Notes: generated by a model from the sequence alone, not told the origin. 64,000 nucleotides of DNA from Durusdinium trenchii (GCA_963970005.1 CAXAMN010022840.1:458880-522879); one strand, 5' to 3'; counted from the first letter of the stretch, positions 26,842 to 39,463 are shown. A program made the numbers and translations.

Positions 26842-27250
26842 CCAGGTTTCATCCCGTTTGACATAATCTTCGTCGTGAAACGCCGCCGTGTTTGCTTTCC
26901 GATGACGGCACGAAACAACGACCGACGGTCGAAGAGTTTCGTGCTCCAGGTACCATGTCTCCAGCCACGGCCAGTTTGTGAGGCCGAGGCGCTCCCACGA
27001 ACCGGGAAAGAGCAGTGCAGTGGACGATGGCAAAGAAACACAAAGTGGTAGGTAAACGGATGTCAACGGAAGATAGCTTTCAAAAAATAAATTATACACG
27101 TAGTCAATGGAAGCCGTACCAATTTGAGGTCCTCGTTTTGACCCGTACCATCTACGTACAGGTCACGGCGATGAATGATGTAGACGTCGCGGCCCAGTTG
27201 CAGCCGGCGGCACTCTTTGTGCTTTTCTGACGGGCGAGCCGTAGGACGGT
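26842..27250 (-). CDS. Unrecognised protein, two exons on the minus strand
   Basis: On the minus strand, an exon ending at 27120 reads LQLGRDVYIIHRRDLYVDGT and then GQNEDLKL, followed by a GT donor. The next exon, 26991 down to 26842, is exactly 150 nt (50 codons, phase 0 at both ends). It is preceded by AG, followed by GT, and contains LTNWPWLETWYLEHETLRPS and AAFHDEDYVKRDETW. Joining them keeps the frame. The upstream boundary of the first exon is uncertain; 27250 is approximate. The plus strand over the same stretch also has an open frame (with FIPFDIIFVVKRRR), but its composition is less protein-like. The family is not recognised. If real, it is one of very few minus-strand genes in the window. 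Confidence 0.42.
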
Positions 27251-27399
27251 TCCCCACAACTTGCACCACATGGTGCTGGTCCAAAGGCCACCGGGAGCAG
27301 ACAAACGGTTCTTGTTGAACCGTTTGGCAATGCTCTGTTGACAGTGACAGGGTTGCCGGCCAAGCCAACAGGTTGCTGAACTGATTGCCACGGAGCTGC

Positions 27400-30018
27400 G
27401 AAGAATTGCTTTTTGTTTTGACGATAAAAACACTACTACTGTATATGGTTCTTCAACCGTGTTCAACACATAAATATACTATTTTATATCAACAATCTAT
27501 GTTTGTTTGTTTAGCACAGGCTAGTTACGGCTAGTTCTTTACAACAAACCGGTGCATGCTTTGTGTAGAATGATTTTTGTCAGATGTGCGGTAAGTATAT
27601 CTATGTATATGTAGAGAGATAGCTGGCACAAGCCGTTCAACAACTAGTAGATAGTTGGATCCATAAAGCCTGCCTCGCGTTTTGTTCTATCAATGGTTTT
27701 ATATGATTATGTATATTTTGCAGATTAAATAGTGCTCTACCCCCACTGCGTTGTCCAAGAGGCGATGAAACTACTTCGTATATCAGTTTTCCACAACAGG
27801 GCCCAACAGAGCCAGTTGTTTCACTGCTAGACTCAGCTGTGAGCCTAAGCATCAGATAACAAGGCACATTCCCTGGAATAATGTCACCTGTTTGTTGAGG
27901 AACATTGCTATCCAAGGGGCCACTTTCCACTTCCATGATGACTCCAGGCAGTGTATGCGACGGAAACCTGTCAACAACCTATAGGCTTCATATGTTGGGT
28001 TCATTTGGGTTCGTTAGTCGCTGGCTTGCAGGATGTGGGAGTGGATGAGGTACAATCAAGCAACGCCTTTGTTGGACCGAAGGACTTGTCTAGTCCACGA
28101 TTGAAATATCCATGTATCCCTGCACACATCTCACACTTTGTACTTTCTGTTGTTGATCGTAAGTGCACAATGGACCGATTTGTTTGCTTCCTACGTGCAA
28201 GAGGACAACATCAAGCGGCTGTTGGCTTGTAGCATCTTTTGTTAGTTGCTTTGGACCACCCATCGATTGGCCAAAGTGCAATGATGGCGTCAAGTTCCGG
28301 TTGGTGAAGATGAGAAGGGTTTGATGGATCACCTTACCCGGGTCGACCAGAGTCCATGTATTTCCTTTTGGGTGGTTTGAACTGAACATATCAGCCCACA
28401 AAATTTTGGATGCAGATCCGGCAGTTACAGCCATGTGATGTTTCACTGTGGAGAGGTTCATGAACCAGCGAGAAACCATGCCCTGTAGCAGCTTTAGCAT
28501 CCTCAGCCGCATGCTCAGCCGAGTTGTAGCTGTTTGATGGCGCCGTGGATCAAAACCCAGATCTCAAGAAGGTATAATATGTAAAGTATGGAGAAAGGGT
28601 TCCGAAGAGATGACTGACCACTGCAGTGGCCACGAGCACAAGTTTTGACATGCTTTGATCCAGTGCCACATGCTTAAAACGTGTTTAGTTTCTTTTTTGC
28701 CAAGGGGCAGGCTTTTGCCCTCGTGGCAAGCATGACTGACTTCAGGAGGTGCTTTCCGGAACTTCTCCCAGGAGAAGGCCCTGCCAAACCCCAGGAACAG
28801 ACGTGGTATGCCGTGCTTTGACACGAAAGAACATGAAAACAAATCAAAAGGCACACATATATATATATATTTGCATGTATTTATATTTATATGTTGTTTG
28901 ATGTTTTTGCTCCACATTGTTTTTGGATGTTGTCACTCCTTTTGTGAGCGATGCGGCAGTTTTACTCAAGGGTATTCAAGGAGCAAGTTCTCGCTAATGA
29001 TTCAGAATCGAATCATATATATACATCTTTTGTTCTTGGGGGTTTCTCGACAGACGAATGGCCTCCCAGACTCAGATAGATCCTATGCCACCCATGGTGT
29101 CCATAGGTCTTTGACCACCAAACATTAATCCCGAGTACCTATTACTATTACAAAAACGTTCCCCTATTAAAATAGAAAATCATACCGGAGACCCCTAAAT
29201 ACGGTATAGTATACGGTATATATTTGTTTTTAAAATTACCGCCCTTTGAAACCGCTACTAAGCTACCAACATTGCCGATTTTGGATCAGTTGTTAAAAAA
29301 AAATATCAGGTTCCACAAGCAACCCTAACTGCCCACCTTTGTCCACCCCGTCTATCCACGAAAGCTTTAGTTGTTAGTCTCATGAAGAATCACTAGTTTA
29401 ACAAAGGTTTTTGTAAGGGGGAAAGGGAGCCCCTTCGATCTGGAGGTTGTTTTTTAAATTTTTGATACGACTTGAATACAGGATTTTATGTAATTATATA
29501 ATATATAAACAGATTTCTTCCCAGATTTCTGCACGAAATCTGCACTTCAAACTTCACAAAGCGCTGCGCCCGCCAGGAAATCTGCATTGCATGTGTAACT
29601 AATCAATGATTAAAGGATCCTCTCACTGACCCTATTTTGGACAACCCCTATTTCAGGGACCCCTATTCAAGAAAATTGTGTTTTCGTTATAGGAGGGGGG
29701 GGGCACGTGTTTGTTTAATTAGGTGGGAGGGATTATGCTTGTGAAACCAGCTGTGTTGAAGCAGCTGTGGACACAGCCCTGTGAGTGCTGGTGTTAAGGG
29801 AAGCTTCCCGACAAAGACACCATGGAGGTCGTGGCACACCATGGAGGTCGTGGCCTGCCCTGAGGTCGTAGCGGCTGGCTTGGGATACAGAAAAGCACTG
29901 GATTGGGAGGGTGTTTCAATCATGACAAGACCAAAATGACACAGGTGCAAGAACCAGAACTTTAATGTACACCGTTGTGCACTTGCTATTTTGCACCATC
30001 AGCCGTCCCTGTTATCAG
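27400..30018. other. Intergenic, no gene recognised
   Basis: This is AT-rich DNA with TATA-type microsatellites (for example 28855-28890 and 29190-29230). The stretch 29120-29700 has many stop codons in all frames. Short open frames have no exon-like features. Confidence 0.4.
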
Positions 30019-31048
30019 GATGGGTCCTGCTTCGCCATGTTCTTAGACAGGGGGCTCCAAGACTGCGAGGTGTTCCAAGCCGCCCGTAGGTTTGACTCCA
30101 GGATTCGCTGTCCCAACCGAGCGGACGCGGCGTTTGCTGTCGGCTCATAGCTTTAGGGGAAAGAAGACGGCGTGGTTCATGGGCATCTAGGTGGAATGCA
30201 GGAGAGATTCTCCCAGGACTCCGATCAATTGGTTCCGAAGGGGCCACTACTTGCATCCCCCGCCTTTTGAGATGCTGGGGGAGTCCATATTGCTGACCTC
30301 TTGCAATAGTTAGTCATGTTTGGCGCGGTTTCAGACTATGCAGTGCAACCAGTTTGAAACCAGATGCCCTCTTATGGTGCAAGAGCGATCTGTGTTGTCG
30401 ACCCAGCTGCTGGAAGGCAGCGGACGGTGGAGGAGAGACTTATTTTTTGGAATATCATTCTGAGGATGTTGACTTGTTACTTAGTACTTGTTTCATTTGT
30501 CTCCATGCAAGGAAGGAGAGATAGGGGGAGAGAGAGGGAGGTGCAGGATTCAGCTAGACTTTCACGATCTTTCACGACATCATAACCCTCAGCCAACACT
30601 CACAGAACACACAGGTGACGGGCGCCAAGTGTACGTCCTGGCGCGCTCGACGGGAGTGGAGAGGGTCTGACCGACTGGCTAGCCAATAGAATTCAGCGTT
30701 TGTGTATGGCGAGGTTGTTCAGCATGACAACGAAAACCGCACCGAAGTGGGCCGCTTTATGCTTTGCTTTTTGGCAGCTTGGTTCTTCGTATGGCCATGG
30801 TAAGTCTTTTTATTGCAAAGGACTGGGGTGTGTCGAGACCACTGGCTGTAGGGCAAACAGGTCGCAGGGCTGTCACAGCAGACCCTTTTAACCGAAGAAC
30901 CAACTGTGCGAGTAGACCCTTTAGCCTTTTGGGGCAGCTGGAACCCCACGGTTGGTTTTAAGTCTTCTTCTGACAGCCCTACTGTTCATCGTGCTTCACA
31001 TGGCGCTGCATGCGTTTCGCGTCCCGCTGATTGGGCTCAAAGAGATGC
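30019..31048 (+). CDS. Unrecognised membrane protein, several short exons
   Basis: Four or five exon-like segments lie in order. 30019-30089 (after ATCAG) reads DGSCFAMFLDRGLQDCEVFQ and ends at AG|GT. About 30615-30670 reads DGRQVYVLARSTGVER. 30697-30799 reads FVYGEVVQHDNENRTEVGRF and then a hydrophobic helix (MLCFLAAWFFVWP), and ends at a strong GTAAGT donor. 30963-31048 reads LLLTALLFIVLHMALHAF and then RVPLIGLKEM. The last two join in phase (TG plus T gives Cys), giving two adjacent membrane segments. An additional segment near 30391 (VLSTQLLEGSGRWRRD) may be another exon. The family is unknown to me; a transporter or channel is possible but not shown. The gene may continue to about 31180. 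Confidence 0.45.
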
Positions 31049-31653
31049 GTGGCACCTTAGCCTTTCGAGCAGCTGCTTGGATGAAAGGGGTTCAGAGTGG
31101 ATGGGCGGAAGCCTGTGCCGACACCTTTCCGTTCAATTCATGTCAGTTTTCCACGGGGACTTGTTCCATGTACTGCTGAAACCACTGTAGGGTCATACAC
31201 ACCGTGCATTCAACTTTGGACAATCCTGTGGTCCACCGATGTCCAACCAATCGGCAGGCCGACCGTTCAGTTTCAAGGCGTTCAGAGGTCTGAACTGTTG
31301 AAACCCTGTTTCGCTTGCGAAACGCGAAACGCTGATGATGTAGAAGAGGCTTCTGTTCCACGAAGTCGGCAGCTTCGTTCATTTGCTCGTGGACCCTGAG
31401 TATGTTGACCCATATCCTGAAGCAAACATAGCCAGACCATCCGTATCAAATTGCTTTAGTACGACCAAGCACGACCATCACATGTTATCTAAAAAATTGG
31501 ACATGGTCATAGATTGCCTAATTTTTGGATCTGTCAGGAATGCACGTCAGTCAGGGGCCTTTTTGTTCCTTTTTGTGTTTGTTGCCTCCCAGCCAACGGT
31601 TTCAGGTCTGGAACTTAGCTCCACAGCTCCGCCAGGCCAGGTCCTTGGCCACG

Positions 31654-34600
31654 ATGCCCGCCCCTGCAGCTCCGCCCATGAGCACCATGCTGACACCGCT
31701 GCCTGCGGGGTCAGGTGGAGCCTCCCGCAGGGACAGAGTGGTTGAGCTAGACAATTGGGATGGGATGGGTGTTGTTTTCCTAAAGATTGCAGGAAAGAGT
31801 GTCAGTTCGGTCATTAGACATCCTGAGGCTTTGACATCCAGAACTGTAGGCCACATGAATGATCAAGCAGGCATGATGAGTCGAGAGAACGACAAGTCAC
31901 ACGATGTCACACGTCCATTTTCACCGCCTGTTCCACCAGAAAGAGGAGACATTCCACGAAGAAATGGCTTTTCAACCGGTGCAGGTCCCAAGCGGTCGCA
32001 CGCCACCGTGGTCAGAAGTGCCGGTGCCAGGTGAACCCTTCCCGGCCAGCGAGCTGGTGGCCAAGGGCCCTGCCGTGGTCTACGCCTTCCGCCGCCCGGG
32101 CTGAGGCGGAGTGTGACTAGTGCCCGGAGGGCGAGGGAGACGGTGGACCGTTTGGCAGGGAGAAATGGAGCAAGTAGTGCCACTGGTTGGAGAGAGGGAC
32201 AGAGAGCTAGTAGTAACAAGTGCCACGCTAGTAGTAACAGGTGCCTTACTAGTAGTAACAATGTTTGCTAGTAGAAACAATAAGCTACTATGAACAAGTG
32301 CATCGCTTCTAGTAACAAGTGCCTTACTAGTAGTAACAAGAAGCTATTCGAAACAATGTTTGCTAGTAGAAACAAGAAGGGACAGAGAGTTCACCCTACT
32401 TTTGGAGGGTAAAGGTCTCCGGGTTGGTTTCGCACACTGCCCGACAGAGTCCATTTCTATGGACATGTACAGTGTATACGGCATAAACATGTGTAAACAT
32501 TGCAACTTGAAAGTGTCTACCAGGGTTAAATATCGCACGGATTGGTGGAATCACGTATTGAATCAATTGCTGGTGTTCCATGTGCTTACAGTCGTGTGGC
32601 CTTCAGCACAGGGGCGCAGTGGTGATGGTTTAGTGGCCCTCGACAGATTTGGAAGTCAAATCTTCGCTAGAGCTGAGTTGGATGTGTCTGATTCTATTGG
32701 CCTCAGGGTTCCGTGCAGAAACCCGATGAACCTTTTGTGCAAAGATTGTTTTTGGAACGGAACTCCATAGGATCGAACAGGAACCCTTGGCGCGGCCTTG
32801 GCGCTGGTGGATGCACAAAGTCAAAGAAGTGCGTTTTCCTTTAAACAGCTCCCCACACCATCGCCCAGCGGCAACAGCACACAATGGCGCACAGGCATGT
32901 GCAGGGAGGCGGGATCGGGGGAGAGCGGGCTATGACCCTATCCCTATCATACCAGTCCTTGCAAGTGCTCCTACAGCCTAGTTTGGCCCGAAAGTAGCCC
33001 ACACTCCAATACCTGATCATTCCTGCGCATACAGAGGCACGAACCTCACCAGCGACTCTTCAACTTAGCTAGTAGGTGCTGGACCGAAATCACACGTGTG
33101 TGACCTACTGTGACACACGCGAGACGTTGGCCCAGGGTGATTGCGCGATGGCCAATCGGGGTGTCCCCACCGAGGTGATCAGATTGGAGATTGATGTTAG
33201 CCAAGATTTCTAAAGGAATGGGCTTCCTTAAGGTCCACTCAACAGTTCGATAGGCCTGACATGTGAAAGTTGTTGCTGACATATATGGGATGGCGTGACT
33301 CCTGGGTGGCGGGACATGTGTTCCTATGACTGAATGGCTTTCCCAATTGAACTTTGTAATGCAGCATGAACAGTATAACATGTACAATTACTATATATAT
33401 ACGCTTATACATATAGATGGTGTAGATATATCAAGCTTTGAGAGGCTTGTGAATCACAGATCGCAGAATCTGATGTTGCATGCAGGAGGCCAAGGAGGCC
33501 GCGGCCCGCTTCGTCCCTCGACGGGTTTGATCGTTGGATAGCGTCTGACTGCGAGGCGCTTGAACGAAAGAAAACCACTAGGTGGAACTAGTGATTGCAA
33601 ACAGACCCGGTATTGCAGGTGGAGCATGTGATGTTTACAATTGATTTGCCGTGGCCTGCCTTGACTGACGTGCGTTGATCCGCTCATGTTTGGCTTTCCT
33701 CACTTTGACTGTGGCTTTATAGTGTTTGTTTTCTTTCATTTTGGGATATGTAAGAGTTTGTATGCAGAATCAGCTCAGACAGCTGACAGCTGCAGCTTGG
33801 TAGCCAAAACAGTGTATATTTCATCTTGGGTTGGGGTAGGACCTTCCTGGGGCCTGTGTTGCGGTTTGCGGTTTTACATGGTCTAAGGAAGGGTACAGGG
33901 CCCTTTCGTGTCAGGGTCATCGAACAGATCAGGTTGCCAGATCCCTGATGAATACGTGACAACTCCGTGGAGCACGTTCAACATCATTCACGTATATATA
34001 CAGGCGCCAGAGAATCATATGCGGCGTCCATGCGATACTACTGGAAGCCTGTTGAAAAGGAGAATCGGCACCAACCAACCAACCAACCAACCAACCAACG
34101 AATCAGCCAGCCAACCAACCAACGAACCAACCAACCAACAGACCAACCAACCCACCCACCCACCAACCCAACCAACCAACAACCTAGCCGGCCAGCCACC
34201 CAGTCAGCCAGCCAACCCAACCAAGCGGAACCCAAAAGGCTGTGCCGAGGTAATCGCAGAAGCTGGCTGAAGATGAAACAACAGGTAGCAGCTCATATGG
34301 CTCAAGCGAGGTGAAACCACTTAAGATATCTTAAGATGAAGAAATCCCAGCCAACAACGTATGTTTAGCATTTTTTAGCATGTTTAGCTTAGTCGTTGCT
34401 CATGGCACATCCTTGAAGATGTTGATGTATCAGATGAATTCAAGCTGCGTCCCATCAGCCAGCCTTGAGCTGGTCATCCTACTGACCTGGTCTTTCATGG
34501 CCGGGACTCGTTGGGACTCGTTGGGACTGGGCGCCGTCACGTATTCCGTAGTATGTCCTTTCCACGTCAGCAGGGCTCATGGATCCCCCAAAAGGCCACC

Positions 34601-37600
34601 GGCTTTGGCCCTCCGCGCCGTGCGGGAAAACCGCTGCCTAGGATGACTACAAAGCTGCTGGCGCCACTCGGGTGGTCGCACTGGTGAAAGAGGACTTGGA
34701 GAAGGAGGTCGAAGAGTTCCGAGCCTCGGTCAGTCGCGACCCCCGAGCCCCGTGGATCGGGGACGAACACGTTCACCCCGGACACCACTCCCATGGGCCA
34801 AAAAGGTCCGTTCGTAGCGTCCGATCGCTCCGTTGGTAGCGATGCCAGGAGCCTCCTAGTAGCGAACATTGTTCCTAGTAGCCTTTGGTAGTGGAAGGCC
34901 AAAAAAAAGAGTAGAGATTTGGGTTCGGCACCTGGAAGTGCAGGAAATCACTCGAAAGCAGGCTGCCAGCTGCTAGAGATGTTCACAATTGTTTAGCTAG
35001 AGATGCGCAAGAGATCACAAGAGTACCTGTGATTCCTTTTAGATCCTTTTAGTATGTTTTTTAACTGCACCGCCTGAGATAGAGCACGCCACTACCGGAC
35101 GCAGAGATGCATCATGCTGCTATCTTTTTGGATGTGGGGTGCTTTGAGGAGCACAGACACTTGCAACAACAATTTAGAAGTGGTTCGTCGGCAAGATTGG
35201 CACGAAAACAGGCACGAAACACATCGGATTTGTCCACCCTGAAGTTCCCACTGTAATAAGGCGAGGAGGACTCCGTTGATAGCATGATCAAATCTACATT
35301 ATTAATGCAAAAAAGAGAAATCGCAAGCTCCCAGAACTTTCCCAAAGGGCCCCTTGCTTTTGCGATCAACTTACTGTAACTCACGAGTCTAAGTCTGATT
35401 TGATGTCCAATCCCTTTGGAACGGCTGGTCAGCTCACAACCTTTTTATGTTCATGGTTTCCCTTGTTTGCATGGGCACAACTTGACCAAAACGGATGCTG
35501 AAAATGATGCACATCACTGCACATCAAACTCCTGGATTCATTTTTCCCAGCAGCGTTTCCTTAGTGTGTTTTTGCGGCCTCGTCAGAACGCGATTATTGG
35601 ACTGGAGAAGTGCTCATGGACAAGGAGCGGTAGCCTGGGGTAGCTTGACCCATGTTTTTTGATTGTTTGCCAGCCTTGGTGGGAATACAGGCCATGCAGG
35701 TATGAAACCCTGAGTTCAAGTTGCTAAAATTTGATTCCTTTACTGAATGCAACTAGGAGTGCGAGAGGTTTTCCATTTACTAGTCTACAGTTTCCTTCAA
35801 TGTTTTTGACTGGCTTGGCAGACTTTGCAGCCAGGAAAACAACTTTTACAAAGCCTTGGGCGGCGGTGATGTGGCATGGCCAGAGCGTTTTGGCCGGGTC
35901 GCAATCGCAGATTAGCTGATGCTTCAGCTGCTGCTTGGTGTTTGTGACGAAAGGCTTGCCACACAGATCGGCCTTCCAGTGGCCCCCTCCGAGAGAGAAA
36001 TATGACATAATTTTTAGCACAAACATTCATAGGATGCAGTTGTATATAATTAATGCATTTACATAGAGAGAGAGAGAGAAAGAGAGCAGGACAATACCAT
36101 ATTATTCGGCTAGTCGGGTTTTCCGAGCGGCTTCGTAGGCTTCGTCAATAATGTTTATTGATACCCCTCATGTCAGGCTGATACAACACAAGGTGGTGGA
36201 ACACCTTTTCCTGTTTGTTTTGAATGATGCAGGTTTCTACACTTGAAAGCATACAGTTTAACTGACTATGCAAGGTCCAGGCTGTTCGACCTCATTCTGT
36301 TACATTTTCCAGGCTCGGTTCCAGCTATATAAAGCATGGCCCTACGGCCCTACGACACTGTAAAATTGCAACATATTGTAAGCGAGTGTAAGCATTGTTT
36401 ATTGGCAATAGAACAACCAGCAGAAGCAGATACACTTTTTATAGTGTGATTAAATGTATTTATCACGTCCATAAGTGTTTTCTTTCTTGGATATTTTATA
36501 TAACTATATAATTAGTCTGAATTCTATTTTATGAGCTTCCTGATGCATTTTGTTGTGAGCATTATATATATATATGTGGATCTTCAACGAGCAGAGCCGG
36601 ACGAATTCATCACTTTGCGCATTCCTCGCGCGCGGGAAGCGACTAGCTGCGAGGTGTGGCAGCCGGTGGGTATTTTGGGCTTCCTGGCGGTCATGCTCAA
36701 TCCGCCGGGCATCCCAGATGCAAGGTGCGACAAGAAGCGACGCAAGGTGCCACAGGTCGCCGGCCTTAGTCAGGCGAATCCTCTTCAAATGAGGCGAGGA
36801 GCATCGAAGAGCCATGGGATTGGTGGATTTTCCTATAATATAATTAACTCGGTTACTCTTTGTTCAATCCAATCCAGCCATTTCCATGGAGTTGGTGGAA
36901 TGACTTTGTAAGTTCCCATAGTTGGAGATGTTTTCAGCAACTGCAGGGGTCCACGGGCCCACGGGTGACCTAAACACATCCAAAAAGGGGGGTTTGGGTT
37001 TTGACTCTTCAACCAATGGATTGATTTCCTTTTATTTTTTGCCCTTTTGGGGGGGGGCATGTTCTTAGACTAGATGCACACACTGCAAGCACCCACCATC
37101 CAGCTGAGGACCTCATGGGTCGTGTCTTGTTGTCACTGTGCCCGACGGTGCGACACAGCGTCTGGACCACTGGACCACCACACGCGTCCGCTTCGTCCAG
37201 TGGATCGACATGCCACGGACCCTTGAAGCCCACACGTCCGCACAGGTCCAGAGAAGTCAGTTTTGGAAATAGAGAGATCATGCGAGGTACCTTCTCAGTT
37301 GGCATGAAGCACAAGACCAGGTGGAGCACAAGCAAGTTGAAAGCCAACATCAAGCGCAACCAAGCGAAGAAGGTGCGCTGACCGAGGGTGTGGCTGGAGT
37401 CTGGCTGCAGGTTCACTTGGAAGACGGAGGGAGGAACACTTCTCCTGCAGGCAGGTGTGGTGAAAACCTACTCCTCAAGAGATCCGAAGGTGATTTCAGT
37501 GATTTCTTCGCGCTGATCTCCGTGCAATCACGTGCAGTCCTGCTAGTCTGACCCGGCAGTGTGTTTGAGCCGGCTGGTCACAGGTGCCCGGAAACATGGT

Positions 37601-39463
37601 GGGTGAAGGCTTCATCGCTGGCGGCTGCACCTTGGCTACCTCCATGGATGGTGGAGCGCAGGACGTGGATGAAGGTCTCGAGGCCCCTGAGACCTGAGAA
37701 CTGGAAAAAAGGATCATCTCCGGAACAGCATGGGATTGGGTTTCTTGAGCGGCTCGTGTAGATGAATGGGTCCAATGTATGGGTGCAACCCGCCAATCCC
37801 TCCAATCAGGATTGCTAAACTTTTCGCCAGATGAGGGCATTACTGTAGTTGGATTGAACTGGGTCACTAGTGCAAAGCGGCAATGCGGACGCCTCAGCGA
37901 ACCAACACACAATTACTACCCTCCCGGCCAAACATGGAAGTGGATGGCACGACCTGTTTTCTGTTCGGAACATGGTCTTTCCAGGGGCCAGGACGTTTGG
38001 TCAGGCTTTGGGCCTACATTGAGCCATTGGCTTCAGCTGCCAGATCCTCTTAAGAAGCCACCAAGGCGATGGTTTTTGACACAAAACCGTTAGTAGTGGA
38101 TTGTATGCAGCTGAGAGATGTCCCCACAAAGCTGGGCTATGTTGGGCTTGAAAGGCTCTCAGAGGAGGCCCAAAGCTGACTTAAAGACCCCTTCACATGG
38201 TGAGGGACAATGATTTGATCATGGTTGATCAAGCATAACACTAGATTGTGCTGGTCTATGCGACTTAATGCATCCACCCATTGGTCGTGGATGCGCTCGT
38301 GCAGGGGAGAAGCCACTGTTTGGTCACTCGCTATGAACCAACTTGATGTTTGGAATGTTCGGACTAGCCATGTGCATGTTACAACATGAGTGAACCACAG
38401 CCATTTGATGGCCGAGGCTATGTTTTGAACAAGTCAGGCGATCCGGCGGCTTGCTTTGCATGGGTGGGTAGTCAGGAGCCTGAGGCCCAAGGCCCTGCAA
38501 ATGATATAGCAGGATGTGCACATTAATGGCAACATGTATCAACATGTGTTTTCTTTATACTCCTCCCCCAAAGCTAACAGAGTTGGACTGGACGATTTTC
38601 CTCTACCTCAGGCGCAAGCATGAGGGCACTATGTCAGTTCCGGAGAGGCTATACCGGCTATACCTGGCACTTTGTCAGTCACTCACATTTGCACACAAAG
38701 TTGCACTACTGATCAGTTTGTTGAGGCAACCTAACCTGGAAGCAAGGAAACCATTGGTGGAACGCATCAATATTCATGCATCAATCCAGTTGGCCGCATC
38801 ATGCTACCTTCGCCCAGCCTTTCTACTTGAAAATAATGGTTGTTTTTGTTGAAGTGGCCTTTGTTGAAGACAATTGTTTCGTCGCATGATGTTGGTGTCA
38901 CAGTTTCCTTCGGCACACCCCTTGCTTGAATCAGCAAACCAAGCACTTTCAAGGGGGGGTGCAATTTCTCTCTCTCCTGACAGTTGTTGACAACTTCTAT
39001 ATAGTCTATAGTGTATATTATGTTATGTACCCGGATTGATATACATTTCACCATATATACATTATTGCAATGGCCCTTCTGATAGCAAGACAATATAGGA
39101 ACAAGTTACATGCCCAAGGCAGCAGCTGACCTCAGCTAAATACATCATCCGATGAAGCAAGAGAGAGAGAGAGAGCCAGCCTACACTGTTGGAGATACAG
39201 AGGTCCCCTATTGGATGGAAGCGACTTTCCACTGCATTCCTTCTACAAAGGCTTCCTGCTTGCTTTGTTTGTAATAATATTACCGTATATCACCATAGGT
39301 TCTTTCAGAAGGGCCCATGTCCACCAGCCCCAGTGGAATGACCCCCAACGGTGGTCACACGGCTCAGGTTTTCTCCCACCTCGAAGAGAACTTTGGGGAC
39401 CATGCCAAGCCAGAGGAGCTGTGGCACCTGTGGTCCGATCGTTTCGACTCACACGGGGTATAG
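31654..39463 (+). CDS. Peroxiredoxin-like 2 / selenoprotein U-like protein (AhpC/TSA_2 fold)
   Basis: PRXL2/SelU proteins are thioredoxin-fold oxidoreductases with a (Sec/Cys)-x-x-Cys site. Exons read by motif and phase: 31654-31737 (ATG; tentative), 31985-32105, 32895-32908, 33486-33524, 34642-34732, 35587-35629, 35831-35870 (or to 35897), 36663-36746, 37584-37661 and 39368-39463 (TAG). The sum is 690 nt, i.e. 230 codons. Pieces in order are [17 protein letters not shown], in-frame TGA at 32102-32104, [84 protein letters not shown] and [18 protein letters not shown]. All match the family order. The TGA sits exactly where the family has Sec or Cys. Donors include GC (32106, 32909) and GA (37662). 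No SECIS element was identified by eye in the 3' region. Start exon and exon 7 end are the weakest parts. Confidence 0.82.
32102..32104 (+). other. Proposed selenocysteine TGA codon
   Basis: The codon follows RRPG in the PRXL2 frame. Reading it as stop would end the protein before the resolving cysteine and all downstream domains. Using the GC donor directly after the next G (GAG|GC at 32106) and the micro-exon at 32895 gives U-G-M-C-R-E, the exact spacing of the family's U/C-x-x-C-R-E. A cysteine reading by a GA donor within the codon (T|GA joined to GC) gives C-M-C, one residue too short. Confidence 0.72.
32205..32370. repeat. CTAGTAG-type dispersed repeat inside a PRXL2 intron
   Basis: Repeated CTAGTAGTAACAAGTGCC, CTAGTAGAAACAA and CTTCTAGTAACAAGTGCC units lie between the TGA-containing exon and the micro-exon. 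They belong to the same family as the clusters at 21590, 34830, 49175 and 62220. Confidence 0.75.
32895..32908 (+). other. 14-nt micro-exon of the PRXL2/SelU gene
   Basis: The 14 bases GCATGTGCAGGGAG lie between CACAG and GCGGGA (AG acceptor, GC donor). With the last G of the previous exon they encode G-M-C-R-E, supplying the second redox cysteine. The phases (1 in, 0 out) match both neighbours. Confidence 0.7.
34070..34225 (+). repeat. CCAA tetranucleotide microsatellite
   Basis: About 150 bp of CCAA repeats with interspersed CAGC, GAAT and CACC variants lies inside an intron of the PRXL2 gene. The Gln/Pro/Thr/Asn-rich frames through it are repeat artefacts. Confidence 0.9.
34830..34895. 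repeat. CTAGTAG-type repeat, short cluster
   Basis: GGTAGCGATGCCAGGAGCCTCCTAGTAGCGAAC and CCTAGTAGCC lie about 100 bp past the exon at 34642-34732. The similarity is closest to the 21590 cluster. Confidence 0.65.

Noticed and set aside
34290..34310. Possible relic of the dinoflagellate spliced leader (GGCTCAAG)
   Set aside because: Only eight bases match; this is expected by chance.
33967..34314. Pro/Thr/Gln/Asn-rich frame
   Set aside because: It is a CCAA microsatellite translation within a PRXL2 intron.
37256..37381. Basic C-terminus resembling a ribosomal protein ([16 protein letters not shown]...)
   Set aside because: No family member could be named, no acceptor fits, and it sits inside an intron of the PRXL2 model.
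37009..37416. 135-codon minus-strand open frame
   Set aside because: It lies in a PRXL2 intron, with no splice support or recognisable motif.
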